From UBA2020 sp964551435 (lineage in GTDB: Bacteria; Pseudomonadota; Alphaproteobacteria; Micavibrionales; UBA2020), in contig CAZKBS010000005.1 in the NCBI GenBank assembly GCA_964551435.1, forward strand, positions 47,072 through 111,071: a stretch of 64,000 nucleotides of DNA, written 5' to 3'. The notes below the pieces were generated by a model, which saw only the letters and a list, made by a program, of their open reading frames with translations, did no database searches and was not told the DNA's origin. The translations under genes were made by a program, and so were the position numbers. The first letter of the stretch is position 1. The number at the start of each line of letters is the position of its first letter. Below are positions 8,712-18,517 of this stretch, piece after piece.

Positions 8712-9075
8712 AGCTGGGCACGGGCTCCTGCCCGTCATTCAGCAGACGATACATATCCGGCTGACGGCGAAGACCATTCGGCCAGATGCTTTCCTCAACG
8801 CGCTTGAATGACTCGCGCGCGGCTTGCATAAAATTTTCCTGCGGGCTGACGCCGAAAACATGGATCAGGCGGTTATAGGCGAAAGCCAGCGCGCTGGCGT
8901 CGGTGTCTTTCAATTCCGTCTCTTTGCGTGCTGCTGCGGCGACGCGCGCGAGGCTTTGTTCCTGCGCGGCGAAATCAAGCGCCTCGCGTCCCATCACGGC
9001 GGCGCTGTGCTGTTCGCGGCGATGCAGATGCTGCATCATCAAAGACAGATTTTCATGATCCTGCGCGCGTATCAT
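8635..9075 (-). CDS. Hypothetical protein
   Basis: A 146-residue soluble, helix-rich protein that I do not recognise. The ATG at 9075 has GAGGG 5 bases upstream; a longer frame reaching 9129 lacks such a site. The first 115 residues are charged and alpha-helical (repeated QEQS, AARKE, ARESFKR). The last 27 residues are Pro/Arg/Ser-rich and lie antisense to the end of the phosphodiesterase gene, a 77-base convergent overlap. The overlap makes the exact 3' end or the gene itself somewhat uncertain. Confidence 0.55.
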   Translation of the reverse strand: MIRAQDHENLSLMMQHLHRREQHSAAVMGREALDFAAQEQSLARVAAAARKETELKDTDASALAFAYNRLIHVFGVSPQENFMQAARESFKRVEESIWPNGLRRQPDMYRLLNDGQEPVPSFNAGSQSPRVSRPGYPQTRHRPPSA

Positions 9076-9192
9076 CACGGCCCTCTTGCGGTTGCTTTTT
9101 TTAAATATGCAAAATATTGCCACAGGCAAAAACAGCCCGTCAAGCCTGCCCGCACATGGTCGCGGTGCTTAAATACCTAATACGTTGTTTTT

Positions 9193-9924
9193 TCAGGGAT
9201 AATCGCAGCTGTCGGATGTCACGCTGATGAAGGAGCGTTCGCCCGCCGCCACCGTGAAGCGATATTCCTTGTTGCCGATGACCAGCGAATGCTGCACGGG
9301 CAACAGGCCTTCTTTCACCGTGCGTTTGCCGCCGATTTCGATGAATACGATTTTCACAGGCTTGCCGGGGTCGTACCACGCTTCGGGCATGCCGTTTGTA
9401 TTCGTGGCAGCCTCCCCCTCGCCCGTTACCGTCACCACACCGTTGCCAAAGCTGACCGTGCCGTGCGGGCCGTTATAGACGGGTGTTTTGACCACAAAAC
9501 GTTTGACCGCAGGATCGCTGCAGTTTTTGGGAGGGCGCGCGGCTTCGATAACGAATGCCAGACGCTCCGGCTTGATGCCCGCGCCCAACTGTTTGCGCAC
9601 CAGATCGGTGAGGTTTTTAAACTCGCCCTGCGGCACTTCCTGCTGGTATTTGGCTTCGAGCTGCTGATAGCGCACTTGCGTTGATTGCACTTCGGAGCGC
9701 AGGGTCGTAATCATCCCCTCGAGCCCCGCGCGCTGCTTTTCGAGCTCGCGCGCTTTTTCCTTGAAGGCCTGCTGGCTGGTGCGCTCGGTTTCAGCGCCCC
9801 ACCAGAAAGATGTACCCGCCAGCGCAAGCAGAAACACGACAATCATCATCGCTTTGCGGCGGGCTTTTTGCTGCTGGCGGCGATGACGGCCGATACCACC
9901 GCTTCCGTACATGTTAAACGTCAT
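9193..9924 (-). CDS. Hypothetical membrane-anchored coiled-coil protein
   Basis: A 243-residue protein with a basic N-terminus (RHRRQQQKARRK), one transmembrane helix (about residues 26-43), a coiled coil (about 52-98, rich in E, K and Q) and a C-terminal beta-rich periplasmic domain with two Cys. It is therefore probably a single-pass inner-membrane protein with its domain in the periplasm. AGGAG lies 8 bases before the ATG. It follows lptD by about 30 bases in the same direction, so it may share its transcript. Function unknown; the lptD linkage only hints at an envelope role. Confidence 0.75.
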   Translation of the reverse strand: MTFNMYGSGGIGRHRRQQQKARRKAMMIVVFLLALAGTSFWWGAETERTSQQAFKEKARELEKQRAGLEGMITTLRSEVQSTQVRYQQLEAKYQQEVPQGEFKNLTDLVRKQLGAGIKPERLAFVIEAARPPKNCSDPAVKRFVVKTPVYNGPHGTVSFGNGVVTVTGEGEAATNTNGMPEAWYDPGKPVKIVFIEIGGKRTVKEGLLPVQHSLVIGNKEYRFTVAAGERSFISVTSDSCDYP

Positions 9925-9957
9925 GACTGGTCTCCTGTCTATTCAGGCGGTGGTTGA

Positions 9958-12216
9958 TCATTCTTCGTCCTCCGAGCCCTGCAGCTTGATTTTCGGGCTG
10001 CTGACTTCGCCGATGTTTTTGAAGCCGATGCGCGCCATCAGCACGGTGCCGTTTTCACCCGACGCCTCGTTGATGAGGTTACGCGACCCTTGCAAAGAGA
10101 AGGTAAAACACTCGTCTTCATAAGTGATACCGGCGGAGGCCTTGCGAAGGCCCGGCTCCTCGCCAAGGTCAGTCAGGGTATAGGCATTGACCGACCAGAA
10201 TTCGGTCAGGTGATAAACGCCTTCTAGCTGTAATTGTTCCCGCGATTCAGTAAAACCAGTACCCGCAATTCCGTCGAAATAGATATAGCCGACATTCAGC
10301 CCGAAACGGTCATTGCCGCCATTTGCCAGCAGTTCATGACGGCGCATCGTCAAATGGCGGTTGTCGAGCTGGAAGCGGTAATCCGCACGCAGATAACGCG
10401 ACAGGCCCAGATTGATCTGCCCGACGATGTCGGATGAATTGTCTTCAAGGCCCGATCCTTGCGGGAAGATATCGTCATCATCAAAGCGGTAACTCTGGCC
10501 GATAAACACCTTGGCATAGCGGCCATTGTCGCCGTAAACGCCGGTGCGCAGGCCATAGTTCATGCGCGCGCCGTCTTCCTGCCCGTCAATGCCCGGAAAG
10601 CGGTTATAGGCGAACAGATTACTGGTATCGAGCTGGATGTCGATACTATCTTCGTTTGCAATACCGTCGTCGTTTTCATCGATCTGCGGGCTGATGCTGG
10701 CGCCGACGATGGGTTCGATCACGACCTGTGATTTTTCAAACCGCTTGACCAGCGGATAACTGGCCGTTACGCCCGCAACCGCCATGGCGCGTCCGCGGTT
10801 TGACTCAGGATCAAGCCCGGGATTGAGAACAGCCGCGTCGCGGTCCTGCAGTGCGTAAAAATCACCGCGGGCGGACAAATCCGTTTGCATCACAAGTCCG
10901 ACCGGCAAAACATCGCGGCGCTGCCAGCCTATATCGGCGGAGGCACGCTGCATGCTCTGCCCGTTATCGTCGCGGTGCAGCGCCAGCGCAGATACGCCCG
11001 CCGTCCAGCGTCCGCCGAGAGAGCTTGACGGCTCCCCGTACATACGGTGTTCGGCCATCGGCAGAATATCCGGCTGGTCGGGGCGCACACCAAGGCGCAC
11101 GTCCTGAAAGTTCATCGCACTCACGCGCGTATAATTGCGGCCCGCGAAGCGCTCCGCATAGATTTCGTTCTCCAGCACGTTCTCGCGCGAGATATCGTAG
11201 AGACGCAGATAGCCTTTGTCCGATGCACGCTCGATATTCAAACCTGCGCGCCATTTCTCGTTGATGTCGTAAAGGCCGCTGGCGAAAATATGGCCGCGCT
11301 TGCGGTCCCCTTCAAGACGTCCGTCTTCTTCACGGCGGTCGGATACGACGCCGCTACCGTCGATTTGCAGCTTGCCGGCTTCAAAACGCTGCCGCCACTG
11401 CCCCATCATCAAAACGCCCGCGCGGGTTGTCGGGCGCACACGCACGGTGGCATCCATATCGGGCGCGATATCGCCGAAGTAATAACCGCCTTCGACAAAG
11501 GTACCGACGTCATTGCTCCAGCCGTAATCGGGACGGAGGAAACCGCTTTTACGCTCCACCGACGGATCGGCGTGCGAAAAAATCGGCGCGAATGCCAGCG
11601 GCACGCCGAGGATTTCAAGGCGCGCGTTTTTGTATTTGACGCTGTGGTTTTCCTGATCGTGTTCGACCTTTTCGGCTTTAATCTGCCAGACAGGATTAGG
11701 CTTCTCTTCGCAAACTTTACAAGGCGTGTAGCTACCCTCTCTCATCGTAGTGCGGCGGCCATCTTCGCGGCGCGCTTCGACAGCGGTGAAGCGCGAGCCA
11801 TCCGCCAGCATCGAGAGCAAACCCTGCACATAGCCCTGTTTCAAATCACCCGATAGCTCGACGTATTCCGCCGTATGCACATCACCCGTTTCATCAAGCA
11901 GCGCGACATTGCCGATTGCCGAGACAACATCGGTCGAGAGGTTATAAACGATTTTATCGGCACGCAGAATTTTTCCGCCCTGCACCATCTCGACATTGCC
12001 GGTTGCGGTGACGGTCTGGCCGGTTTCGTCGTGCGTCAGTTCCTTGGCGGCGATATTGACGGGCTGGTCATCGTTGAAATCCAGCGGACGCGCGAAGGCG
12101 GCACCGGATACGCCCATCAACGCCGTGCCCGACAGCAAGAGCGCAAAGACCAGCGCCAGCGCCCGCCCCGGTGTGTGTGCGCGCTGCTTTTTTTTATGTG
12201 CTTGTAAAACTGTCAC
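9958..12216 (-). CDS. lptD: LPS-assembly protein LptD
   Basis: Outer-membrane beta-barrel that inserts lipopolysaccharide into the outer leaflet together with LptE. After the signal peptide (about residues 10-43, ending AFA) comes an LptA-like jellyroll (PVNIAAKELTHDETGQTVTATGNVE onward), then the barrel domain to the C-terminus. The SYTPCKVC pair and the Cys in EDECFTF are the family's disulfide cysteines. Length is about 752 residues. The frame is open to a TTG at 12234; GTG at 12216 with AGG upstream fits better. In many alphaproteobacteria surA follows lptD; here a coiled-coil membrane protein does. Confidence 0.93.
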   Translation of the reverse strand: MTVLQAHKKKQRAHTPGRALALVFALLLSGTALMGVSGAAFARPLDFNDDQPVNIAAKELTHDETGQTVTATGNVEMVQGGKILRADKIVYNLSTDVVSAIGNVALLDETGDVHTAEYVELSGDLKQGYVQGLLSMLADGSRFTAVEARREDGRRTTMREGSYTPCKVCEEKPNPVWQIKAEKVEHDQENHSVKYKNARLEILGVPLAFAPIFSHADPSVERKSGFLRPDYGWSNDVGTFVEGGYYFGDIAPDMDATVRVRPTTRAGVLMMGQWRQRFEAGKLQIDGSGVVSDRREEDGRLEGDRKRGHIFASGLYDINEKWRAGLNIERASDKGYLRLYDISRENVLENEIYAERFAGRNYTRVSAMNFQDVRLGVRPDQPDILPMAEHRMYGEPSSSLGGRWTAGVSALALHRDDNGQSMQRASADIGWQRRDVLPVGLVMQTDLSARGDFYALQDRDAAVLNPGLDPESNRGRAMAVAGVTASYPLVKRFEKSQVVIEPIVGASISPQIDENDDGIANEDSIDIQLDTSNLFAYNRFPGIDGQEDGARMNYGLRTGVYGDNGRYAKVFIGQSYRFDDDDIFPQGSGLEDNSSDIVGQINLGLSRYLRADYRFQLDNRHLTMRRHELLANGGNDRFGLNVGYIYFDGIAGTGFTESREQLQLEGVYHLTEFWSVNAYTLTDLGEEPGLRKASAGITYEDECFTFSLQGSRNLINEASGENGTVLMARIGFKNIGEVSSPKIKLQGSEDEE

Positions 12217-12260
12217 CCAGCCTAAATCCCGCAAAGAAATGCGCCAACGAATGTTTTACG

Positions 12261-12289
12261 ATTATTGAGAAAAATCAGATACATGTCAA
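12261..12289 (-). promoter_or_regulatory. lptD: Promoter of lptD
   Basis: On the minus strand, TTGACA (12284-12289) and AATAAT (12261-12266) are separated by 17 bases. This is a near-consensus housekeeping promoter that would start transcription around 12254, about 38 bases before the chosen GTG. Confidence 0.65.
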
Positions 12290-12347
12290 CGCTCGCGCCA
12301 TGCCTTTCTGACAAAAGGCACAACTTCGCGCAAAACCGCGGCGGGGT

Positions 12348-13649
12348 TTATTTTTTTTGCAAAAAAGAAGGGATATCGTTACCGAAGCTACCGTTGTTCA
12401 CATCGACCTCGTCATCGAGGTCTTGGGGCGCGCGGCGGTGACGGTGGTTCTGCTTCTGGTCGCGGTTCTGGTGACGGGCCTTTTGCTGGACGGACGGCGC
12501 CGGTGCGGGCGCTTCGGTCGGCGTGGCGCCTGCGACTTCCAGAATATCGATTTTCTTGCCAATCAGCTTGTGGATATTGCCGAGGGCTTTTTCATCGCTG
12601 GGCAGCACCATGGTAAAGGCGCGGCCCTTGGCCCCTGCACGGCCCGTACGACCGATGCGGTGCACGTAATCTTCGGAATTGAACGGCACGTCCCAGTTGA
12701 ACACATGCGACATACCCTGAATATCCAGACCGCGGGCGGCAACGTCGCTGCACACCAGCACCTGCACTTCGGCGGCTTTGAATTTGTTCAGCGCGGCGGT
12801 GCGTTCATCCTGTTCCATATCGCCATGCAAGGCGGCGCAGGAAATATGACGCGATTTGATAAAACGGCACACTTCGTCGATGTCGCGTTTGCGGTTGCAG
12901 AACACGAAAGCGTTTTTCACGTCTTCCTGTTCGTAAATCTTCATGAAGGTCGCGGTTTTCGCGCGCGGATGCGTTACGTTGACCAGATACTGCTCGACGT
13001 TGACCGATGTCGACGATGGCGGCGATACCGTGATTGTTTTGGGGTTACTAAGGTATTTATCCGCCAGCTTTTTAATCGGCCCCGGCATGGTCGCGGAGAA
13101 AAACAGCGTCTGGCGCATCGGCGGCAACAGCGACACGATTTTTTCAAGGTCCGGAATGAAGCCCATATCCATCATGCGGTCGGCTTCGTCGATCACCAGA
13201 ATTTTGATATCGGCGAGCAGTATCTTGCCGCGCTCGAACAGGTCAAGCAAACGGCCGGGCGTTGCAATCAAAACGTCCACGCCCCGCTCCAGATTGCGCA
13301 CCTGTTCGTCCATCGACGTACCGCCGACGATCAGCGCCATGCTGAGCTGCGAGTGGTATTTGCCGTACTTGATGAAGTTCTCGGAAATCTGTGCCGCCAG
13401 TTCGCGCGTGGGGCTGAGGATGAGAGAGCGCGGCATGCGCGCCTTCGCGCGGCCACCGGCCAGCGCGTCAATCATCGGAATGGTGAATGCGGCGGTCTTG
13501 CCTGTGCCTGTCTGCGCAAGGCCCAGCACGTCGCGGCACATTTGAATGGCGGGGATGGCTTGCGCCTGAATGGGAGTCGGCTCTTTGTAGCCGATTTCTT
13601 CCACGGCTTTCAGGATGCCTTCGCTCAGTCCGAGATCTTTAAATTCCAT
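12348..13649 (-). CDS. rhlE: DEAD-box RNA helicase, RhlE-like
   Basis: ATP-dependent RNA helicase of 433 residues, probably acting in RNA decay or ribosome assembly. All motifs are present: the Q motif (GYKEPTPIQAQAIP), Walker A (AQTGTGKT), PTRELA, DEAD, SAT, and helicase C motifs ending in HRIGRTGRAG. The C-terminal tail (from about residue 370) is low-complexity and basic with clustered His, Arg, Asn and Gln, as in RhlE-type enzymes that bind RNA non-specifically. It stands alone, divergent from deoC. The DEAD-box assignment is certain; the subfamily is inferred. Confidence 0.92.
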   Translation of the reverse strand: MEFKDLGLSEGILKAVEEIGYKEPTPIQAQAIPAIQMCRDVLGLAQTGTGKTAAFTIPMIDALAGGRAKARMPRSLILSPTRELAAQISENFIKYGKYHSQLSMALIVGGTSMDEQVRNLERGVDVLIATPGRLLDLFERGKILLADIKILVIDEADRMMDMGFIPDLEKIVSLLPPMRQTLFFSATMPGPIKKLADKYLSNPKTITVSPPSSTSVNVEQYLVNVTHPRAKTATFMKIYEQEDVKNAFVFCNRKRDIDEVCRFIKSRHISCAALHGDMEQDERTAALNKFKAAEVQVLVCSDVAARGLDIQGMSHVFNWDVPFNSEDYVHRIGRTGRAGAKGRAFTMVLPSDEKALGNIHKLIGKKIDILEVAGATPTEAPAPAPSVQQKARHQNRDQKQNHRHRRAPQDLDDEVDVNNGSFGNDIPSFLQKK

Positions 13650-13765
13650 AATACTGCGGTTTTATCTTTATTGTGCGGGTTTCTAATGCCTATCGCTCAT
13701 TGCTCATACGCTGTTTTCAATGTAATTTAAAGCATAATTTCATATTTATGAGGACGAGGTATCCC

Positions 13766-14812
13766 ATGGCGAAAGCCCGCCCGCACATGACCGCAGCAGA
13801 TACGGCTGCGCCGGTCAGCAACCTGCCTGTCAAACTGCCCTCCCCCGCCAATAAAGGCGCAGGGCATGCCCGCAATCCCGGCTTTGATCTCAATCTGGAA
13901 TGGCTGGAAGGGGTTGAAGTCAACTTCAGCGCCGTGGAGCGCCGCACCGCCACCCTGCTTGGCCGCCGCACGGTCAAAAAGCAGTGGCAGGCCGCCTGGC
14001 TGCTCAAGGCCATCACCTGCATCGACCTCACGACCCTGAACGGCGACGACACGCCGGGCCGCGTCAAACGCTTGTGCGCCAAGGCCAAAAAGCCCCTGCG
14101 CGACGATATCGCCGAAGCCCTCGGCGTCGCCGACCGCCACCTGACGACGGGCGCGGTTTGCGTGTATCACGAAATGGTTGAAACCGCTGTGCGCGAGCTT
14201 GAAGGCTCCGGCATTCCCGTCGCCGCCGTATCCGCAGGTTTCCCGCATGGCATGTCGCCGCTGAAACAGCGTCTGGCGGAAATTCGCGCCTCCGTCGCGG
14301 CGGGTGCAAAGGAAATCGACATCGTCATCACCCGCGGCCATGTGCTGACGGGCAACTGGCAGGCGCTTTACGATGAAGTCAAACAAATGCGCGAAGCCTG
14401 CGGCGATGCGCGTCTCAAATCCATTCTCGCCACGGGCGAGCTGGCCACCTTGCGCAACGTCGCCAAGGCGTCGCTGGTGGCCATGATGGCGGGGTCTGAT
14501 TTTATCAAAACATCTACCGGCAAGGAAAACGTGAATGCGAACCTCAACGTCTCGCTCATCATGATCCGCATGATCCGCGAGTTTGAAGAGCAGACCGGAT
14601 ACAAAATCGCCTACAAACCCGCCGGCGGCATTTCCACCGCCAAGGACATCATGAATTACCAGTTCCTGATGAAAGAAGAGCTTGGCAACGCATGGCTGGA
14701 GCCCGACCTGTTCCGCGTCGGCGCCTCGTCCCTGCTGGGGGATATCGAACGCCAGCTGGAACACTACGTCACCGGCCGCTATTCCGCCAACAACCGCCAC
14801 CCGATGGGTTAA
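13766..14812 (+). CDS. deoC: Deoxyribose-phosphate aldolase
   Basis: Splits 2-deoxyribose-5-phosphate into glyceraldehyde-3-phosphate and acetaldehyde. The Schiff-base Lys is about residue 248 in DFIKTSTGK. The second active-site Lys is in YKPAGGIST and the Asp is in CIDLTTL. At 348 residues it is the long form with an N-terminal extension of about 70 residues; E. coli DeoC has 259. ATG 13766 has GAGGT 5 bases upstream; ATG 13748 is an alternative. An aldehyde dehydrogenase follows 12 bases later and would remove the acetaldehyde, so the pair forms a deoxyribose catabolic operon. Confidence 0.95.
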   Translation: MAKARPHMTAADTAAPVSNLPVKLPSPANKGAGHARNPGFDLNLEWLEGVEVNFSAVERRTATLLGRRTVKKQWQAAWLLKAITCIDLTTLNGDDTPGRVKRLCAKAKKPLRDDIAEALGVADRHLTTGAVCVYHEMVETAVRELEGSGIPVAAVSAGFPHGMSPLKQRLAEIRASVAAGAKEIDIVITRGHVLTGNWQALYDEVKQMREACGDARLKSILATGELATLRNVAKASLVAMMAGSDFIKTSTGKENVNANLNVSLIMIRMIREFEEQTGYKIAYKPAGGISTAKDIMNYQFLMKEELGNAWLEPDLFRVGASSLLGDIERQLEHYVTGRYSANNRHPMG

Positions 14813-14824
14813 GGAGCTATACAC

Positions 14825-17251
14825 ATGTCCGCAAAAGTTGCAGAAATTTTCGACAGCATGGAATACGGCCCCGCGCCCGAAACCGAAAAGACCGCCCTTG
14901 AATGGCTGGCGCAGAAAGACAACACCATCGGCCATTTCATCAATGGCAAATGGGCTGTGCCGTCTAAATCCAAATGGTTCGACACCGTCAACCCCGCGAC
15001 CGGCGACAAGCTGGCGAAAATCGCCTGCGGTACCAAGGCCGACGTGGATGCCGCCGTGAAAGCTGCCAAAACAGCGCTGAAAAAATGGCAGGCGATGGAC
15101 GGTCATGGCCGTGCCAAATGCCTCTATGCCCTCGCCCGCCTGATCCAGAAAAATTCGCGCCTGCTGGCGGTGCTGGAAACGCTCGACAACGGCAAACCTA
15201 TTCGCGAAACCCGCGACATCGACGTCAGCCTTGCCGCGCGCCATTTCTATCACCATGCGGGCTGGGCGCAGATTCTCGATACCGAATTTCCGGGCTATAC
15301 CGCGCATGGCGTGGTCGGTCAGGTTATTCCGTGGAATTTCCCATTTCTGATGCTGGCGTGGAAAATCGCGCCGGCGCTGGCGGCGGGCAATACCGTTGTT
15401 TTGAAGCCGGCGGAATTTACCCCGCTGACGGCTGCGCTGTTTGCTGACCTCTGCCTTGAGGCAGGCATTCCGGCGGGCGTGATTAATATCGTGCAAGGTG
15501 ATGGCTCCACGGGTGCGGAAATCACCAAGCATCCGGACATCGCCAAAATCGCCTTCACCGGTTCGACCGACGTGGGCCGTATCATCCGCCAGTCGACCGC
15601 AGGCAGCGCAAAGGCGCTGACGCTGGAGCTGGGCGGCAAATCACCGACCATCGTTTTTGAAAACGCCGACCTCGACAGCGCGGTCGAAGGCGTGGTCGAT
15701 GGCATCTGGCTCAATCAGGGCGAAGTATGCTGCGCCGGTTCCCGCCTGCTGCTGCAGGAAGGCATCGCCGATAAAATGATTAAAAAGCTGAAACGCCGCA
15801 TGGCGCAGCTGCGCGTCGGCTCGCCGCTTGACAAGGCAATCGACATGGGCGCGCTTGCCAGTGACGAACAGCTGCAGAAAATCACCCGCCTTGTGAAGCA
15901 GGGCGTGAAGGAAGGCGCGGAGCTGGTTCAGCCCGGTAAAGACGCCTGCCCGACCAAAGGCTGTTTCTATCCGCCGACCATGCTGCTGAACGTGCAGACG
16001 TCATCGACGGTGGCGGAGGTTGAAATTTTCGGCCCCGTTGTGACCGTCATGACCTTCCGCACGCCCGAAGAGGCCGTGCAGCTGGCAAACAACACCCGCT
16101 ACGGCCTCGCCGCGAGCATCTGGAGCGAGAATATCAACCTCGCGCTCGATATCGCGCCGAAGATCAAAGCGGGCGTGGTCTGGATTAACTCCACCAACAT
16201 ATTCGATGCCGCCTGCGGCTTCGGCGGCTACCGCGAATCCGGCTTCGGCCGCGAGGGCGGCCGCGAGGGCATGTATGCCTATCTGAAACCCGCCTTCATC
16301 GAAGATCTGCCGTCCTACAAAGACAGCAAGTCCGGCCTTTCCGCCGCGAAGCACGTCCCCGCTATCGAAGGGCTCAATGCCATTGACCGCACGGCGAAGC
16401 TATATATCGGCGGCAAGCAGGCACGTCCCGACGGCGCCTATAGCCTGTCGATTTTGAACGCCAAGGGCAAGCTGGCCGGCCAGGTCGGCGAAGGCAACCG
16501 CAAGGATATCCGCAACGCCGTCGAAGCCGCCAAAAAAGCCGAAGGCTGGGGCAAGGCCGCGCATCATCTGCGCGCGCAAATCCTGTACTACATCGCCGAA
16601 AACCTGTCGGCGCGCGCGGACGAATTCAAAAAACGCCTTATCGACCTGACGGGCGTGACGCCCGCGCAGGCGCAAAAGGAAGTCGATGAAAGCATCCGCC
16701 GCCTGTTCACCTACGGCGCATGGGCCGACAAATACGATGGCGACGTGCACTACCCGCCCGCCCGTTTCGTCGCTGTGGCGATGAAAGAACCCGTGGGAAC
16801 GCTGGGTATCGTCTGCCCGGATGAAAACCCGCTGCTCGGCTTCGTATCGCTGTTCGCCCCGGCGATGGCGATGGGTTGCCGCAGCGTCATCGTGCCGTCC
16901 GAGAAATACCCGCTGCTGGCGACCGATCTGTATCAGATTTTCGATACGTCCGACGTGCCCGCCGGCGCCATCAACATCGTCACGGGCCACCGTGCGGAGC
17001 TGACCAAAACGCTGGCCGAGCACGATGATGTCGATGCCATCTGGTATTTCGGTTCCGACACCACTGGCAGCGCGCTAGTGGAAAAATCTTCGGTCGGCAA
17101 CCTCAAGCGCACCTGGGTCAACAACGGCAAACGCCGCGACTGGTTCGACCGCGCACAGGCCGAGGGCGAGGAATTCCTGCGCTACGCGACCGAGATTAAA
17201 AATGTCTGGGTTCCCTATGGCGAAGGTGAAGGCGGCGGCAAGGCGTACTAA
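14825..17251 (+). CDS. Tandem aldehyde dehydrogenase with degenerate second domain
   Basis: An 808-residue protein. The first half (about 30-490) is a complete NAD(P)-dependent aldehyde dehydrogenase with Glu268 in LELGGKSP and adjacent Cys302/Cys303 in GEVCCAGS, matching canonical numbering. The second half (about 510-790) keeps ALDH-like sequence (EPVGTLGIVCPDENPLLGF, VPAGAINIVTG) but I see no catalytic Cys, so it is probably structural. Located 12 bases after deoC, it most likely oxidises the acetaldehyde from deoxyribose phosphate. ALDHs with an extra inactive C-terminal domain are known beside deoC in alphaproteobacteria. It ends at a terminator. Confidence 0.9.
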   Translation: MSAKVAEIFDSMEYGPAPETEKTALEWLAQKDNTIGHFINGKWAVPSKSKWFDTVNPATGDKLAKIACGTKADVDAAVKAAKTALKKWQAMDGHGRAKCLYALARLIQKNSRLLAVLETLDNGKPIRETRDIDVSLAARHFYHHAGWAQILDTEFPGYTAHGVVGQVIPWNFPFLMLAWKIAPALAAGNTVVLKPAEFTPLTAALFADLCLEAGIPAGVINIVQGDGSTGAEITKHPDIAKIAFTGSTDVGRIIRQSTAGSAKALTLELGGKSPTIVFENADLDSAVEGVVDGIWLNQGEVCCAGSRLLLQEGIADKMIKKLKRRMAQLRVGSPLDKAIDMGALASDEQLQKITRLVKQGVKEGAELVQPGKDACPTKGCFYPPTMLLNVQTSSTVAEVEIFGPVVTVMTFRTPEEAVQLANNTRYGLAASIWSENINLALDIAPKIKAGVVWINSTNIFDAACGFGGYRESGFGREGGREGMYAYLKPAFIEDLPSYKDSKSGLSAAKHVPAIEGLNAIDRTAKLYIGGKQARPDGAYSLSILNAKGKLAGQVGEGNRKDIRNAVEAAKKAEGWGKAAHHLRAQILYYIAENLSARADEFKKRLIDLTGVTPAQAQKEVDESIRRLFTYGAWADKYDGDVHYPPARFVAVAMKEPVGTLGIVCPDENPLLGFVSLFAPAMAMGCRSVIVPSEKYPLLATDLYQIFDTSDVPAGAINIVTGHRAELTKTLAEHDDVDAIWYFGSDTTGSALVEKSSVGNLKRTWVNNGKRRDWFDRAQAEGEEFLRYATEIKNVWVPYGEGEGGGKAY

Positions 17252-17274
17252 GCCCCCGCCCTTCTCCGCACCAA

Positions 17275-17307
17275 CAAAAAACCCGCCGTATTCCGGCGGG
17301 CTTTTTG
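17275..17307 (+). terminator. Terminator of the deoC-aldh operon
   Basis: Stem CCCGCCG/CGGCGGG with a 5-nt loop, flanked by an A-run on the left and a T-run on the right. It may therefore work in both directions between the convergent genes. Confidence 0.8.
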
Positions 17308-17327
17308 TATTTTTTAAGCAGAAGGAA

Positions 17328-18494
17328 TTATTTGCCCAACTGGGGGCTTTTCGGTTTCTTGCCGCCCTGTGCCGGCGTGTTCTGGTTTTCGGCTTGCTGC
17401 GCGGATTGGGCCGCGACATCTTCTGCTGCCGCAGGTTTTTGCGGCGGATACAGCGCGATGATTTTTTCAGCCGGCAGCTGCATGCCTTGCGGATCCGCGC
17501 CCTTGGTGATGATATTCGCAATCGGCTTTGCTTCGGCTTCGCTCAAGCCGAAACGATATTCCGCGAAATCGGCGCAAACCTTGCCCACCGCGCCGACAAA
17601 AGCCAGTTTCTGGGGCGACAGGTCAAGCCCTGCGCCGAATTGCTCTTCGTACAGACGGGCCCCCGCACGCAGCAAACCGACAAGGATGCTGGCATCCGCG
17701 ATATGCTGCGCCAGACGCATCTGGTCGCTGGTTTCAAAGCGTGTCGGGTCGGCGATGACGTATTCCATGATATTGCGCAGGGTTTTTTCTTTCTGCGTCT
17801 GGGTGTGCTCCTCGCCCGCCAGATAATCCGGCAGTTTTTGCAGTTTGGCGGCCATTACCGACAATTCCCCTGCAAAAACCGGCCATGCTTTTTCTTTCGC
17901 AAGGTCTTCGACGTCGATGTTTTTGACGGGGCGACCATTGACGATATAGTCATAGACCGCTTCCCAGCTGTCCAGCGTCGGTTTTTTGGCGGCTTCGTTG
18001 TGAAAGACCTTGTCGAGGCTTTCGCGCGACATGAAAACTTCACGGGCAATCGGCTCCGCGGTATCGACGGTGAAATTTTCGCCGTCGCCGTCAAAATGCT
18101 GGCCGAAGTTATTGGCGAATTTGCGGTAGGTCGAACGCGACTGTGGCAGCGCGATGAATTCTTTTTCTCGGCAGCTTTCTTCGAAACGCTGCATGTACTG
18201 GATAACCTCGGTCGGGTCATCGGCAATCTGGCGGCGGCTGGTTTCGTAATACTGGTCGCCATGTTTCAGGTCGCGCGACACCAGAACCATCCGCCAGTAG
18301 TTATCATCCGGACTGTCCTTCACGGCGGCCAGATAATAGCGGCGGTTGCGGTAATCGGAATCCGCATATTCCTGCGACATCACCCAGGTGGTGCTGTCTT
18401 CGGGTTCGTTTTCGTATTGGGGCGGCACAAGGCGCGGCTTGGATAGCCACTCTTGCGGCTTGCCGCTCACCCATTCAAAAAAACGTCTCAGCAT
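17328..18494 (-). CDS. Hypothetical protein, third gene of the TelA-like cluster
   Basis: A 388-residue protein without signal peptide or clear membrane segment; I recognise no family. The N-terminal domain (about 40-110) contains YYLAAVKDSPDDNYWRMV (53-70), which lines up with EFWAALRVDPTEDKWRVM in the neighbouring upstream protein, suggesting a shared domain. The middle is helical. The last 40 residues are Pro/Ala/Gln/Lys-rich and probably disordered, another feature shared with its neighbour. It starts 23 bases after that gene ends, so the two are probably cotranscribed. It converges on the aldehyde dehydrogenase gene. Confidence 0.75.
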   Translation of the reverse strand: MLRRFFEWVSGKPQEWLSKPRLVPPQYENEPEDSTTWVMSQEYADSDYRNRRYYLAAVKDSPDDNYWRMVLVSRDLKHGDQYYETSRRQIADDPTEVIQYMQRFEESCREKEFIALPQSRSTYRKFANNFGQHFDGDGENFTVDTAEPIAREVFMSRESLDKVFHNEAAKKPTLDSWEAVYDYIVNGRPVKNIDVEDLAKEKAWPVFAGELSVMAAKLQKLPDYLAGEEHTQTQKEKTLRNIMEYVIADPTRFETSDQMRLAQHIADASILVGLLRAGARLYEEQFGAGLDLSPQKLAFVGAVGKVCADFAEYRFGLSEAEAKPIANIITKGADPQGMQLPAEKIIALYPPQKPAAAEDVAAQSAQQAENQNTPAQGGKKPKSPQLGK

Positions 18495-18517
18495 ATCCGA
18501 CTGCCCCTTTCAGGAAA

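Noticed and set aside
12357..13730. 457-codon plus-strand frame opposite the DEAD-box helicase
   Set aside because: Antisense shadow of a gene with every helicase motif intact.
13727..15532. Long minus-strand frame opposite deoC and the aldehyde dehydrogenase
   Set aside because: Spans two genes and their junction on the other strand, with no start signal; a shadow.
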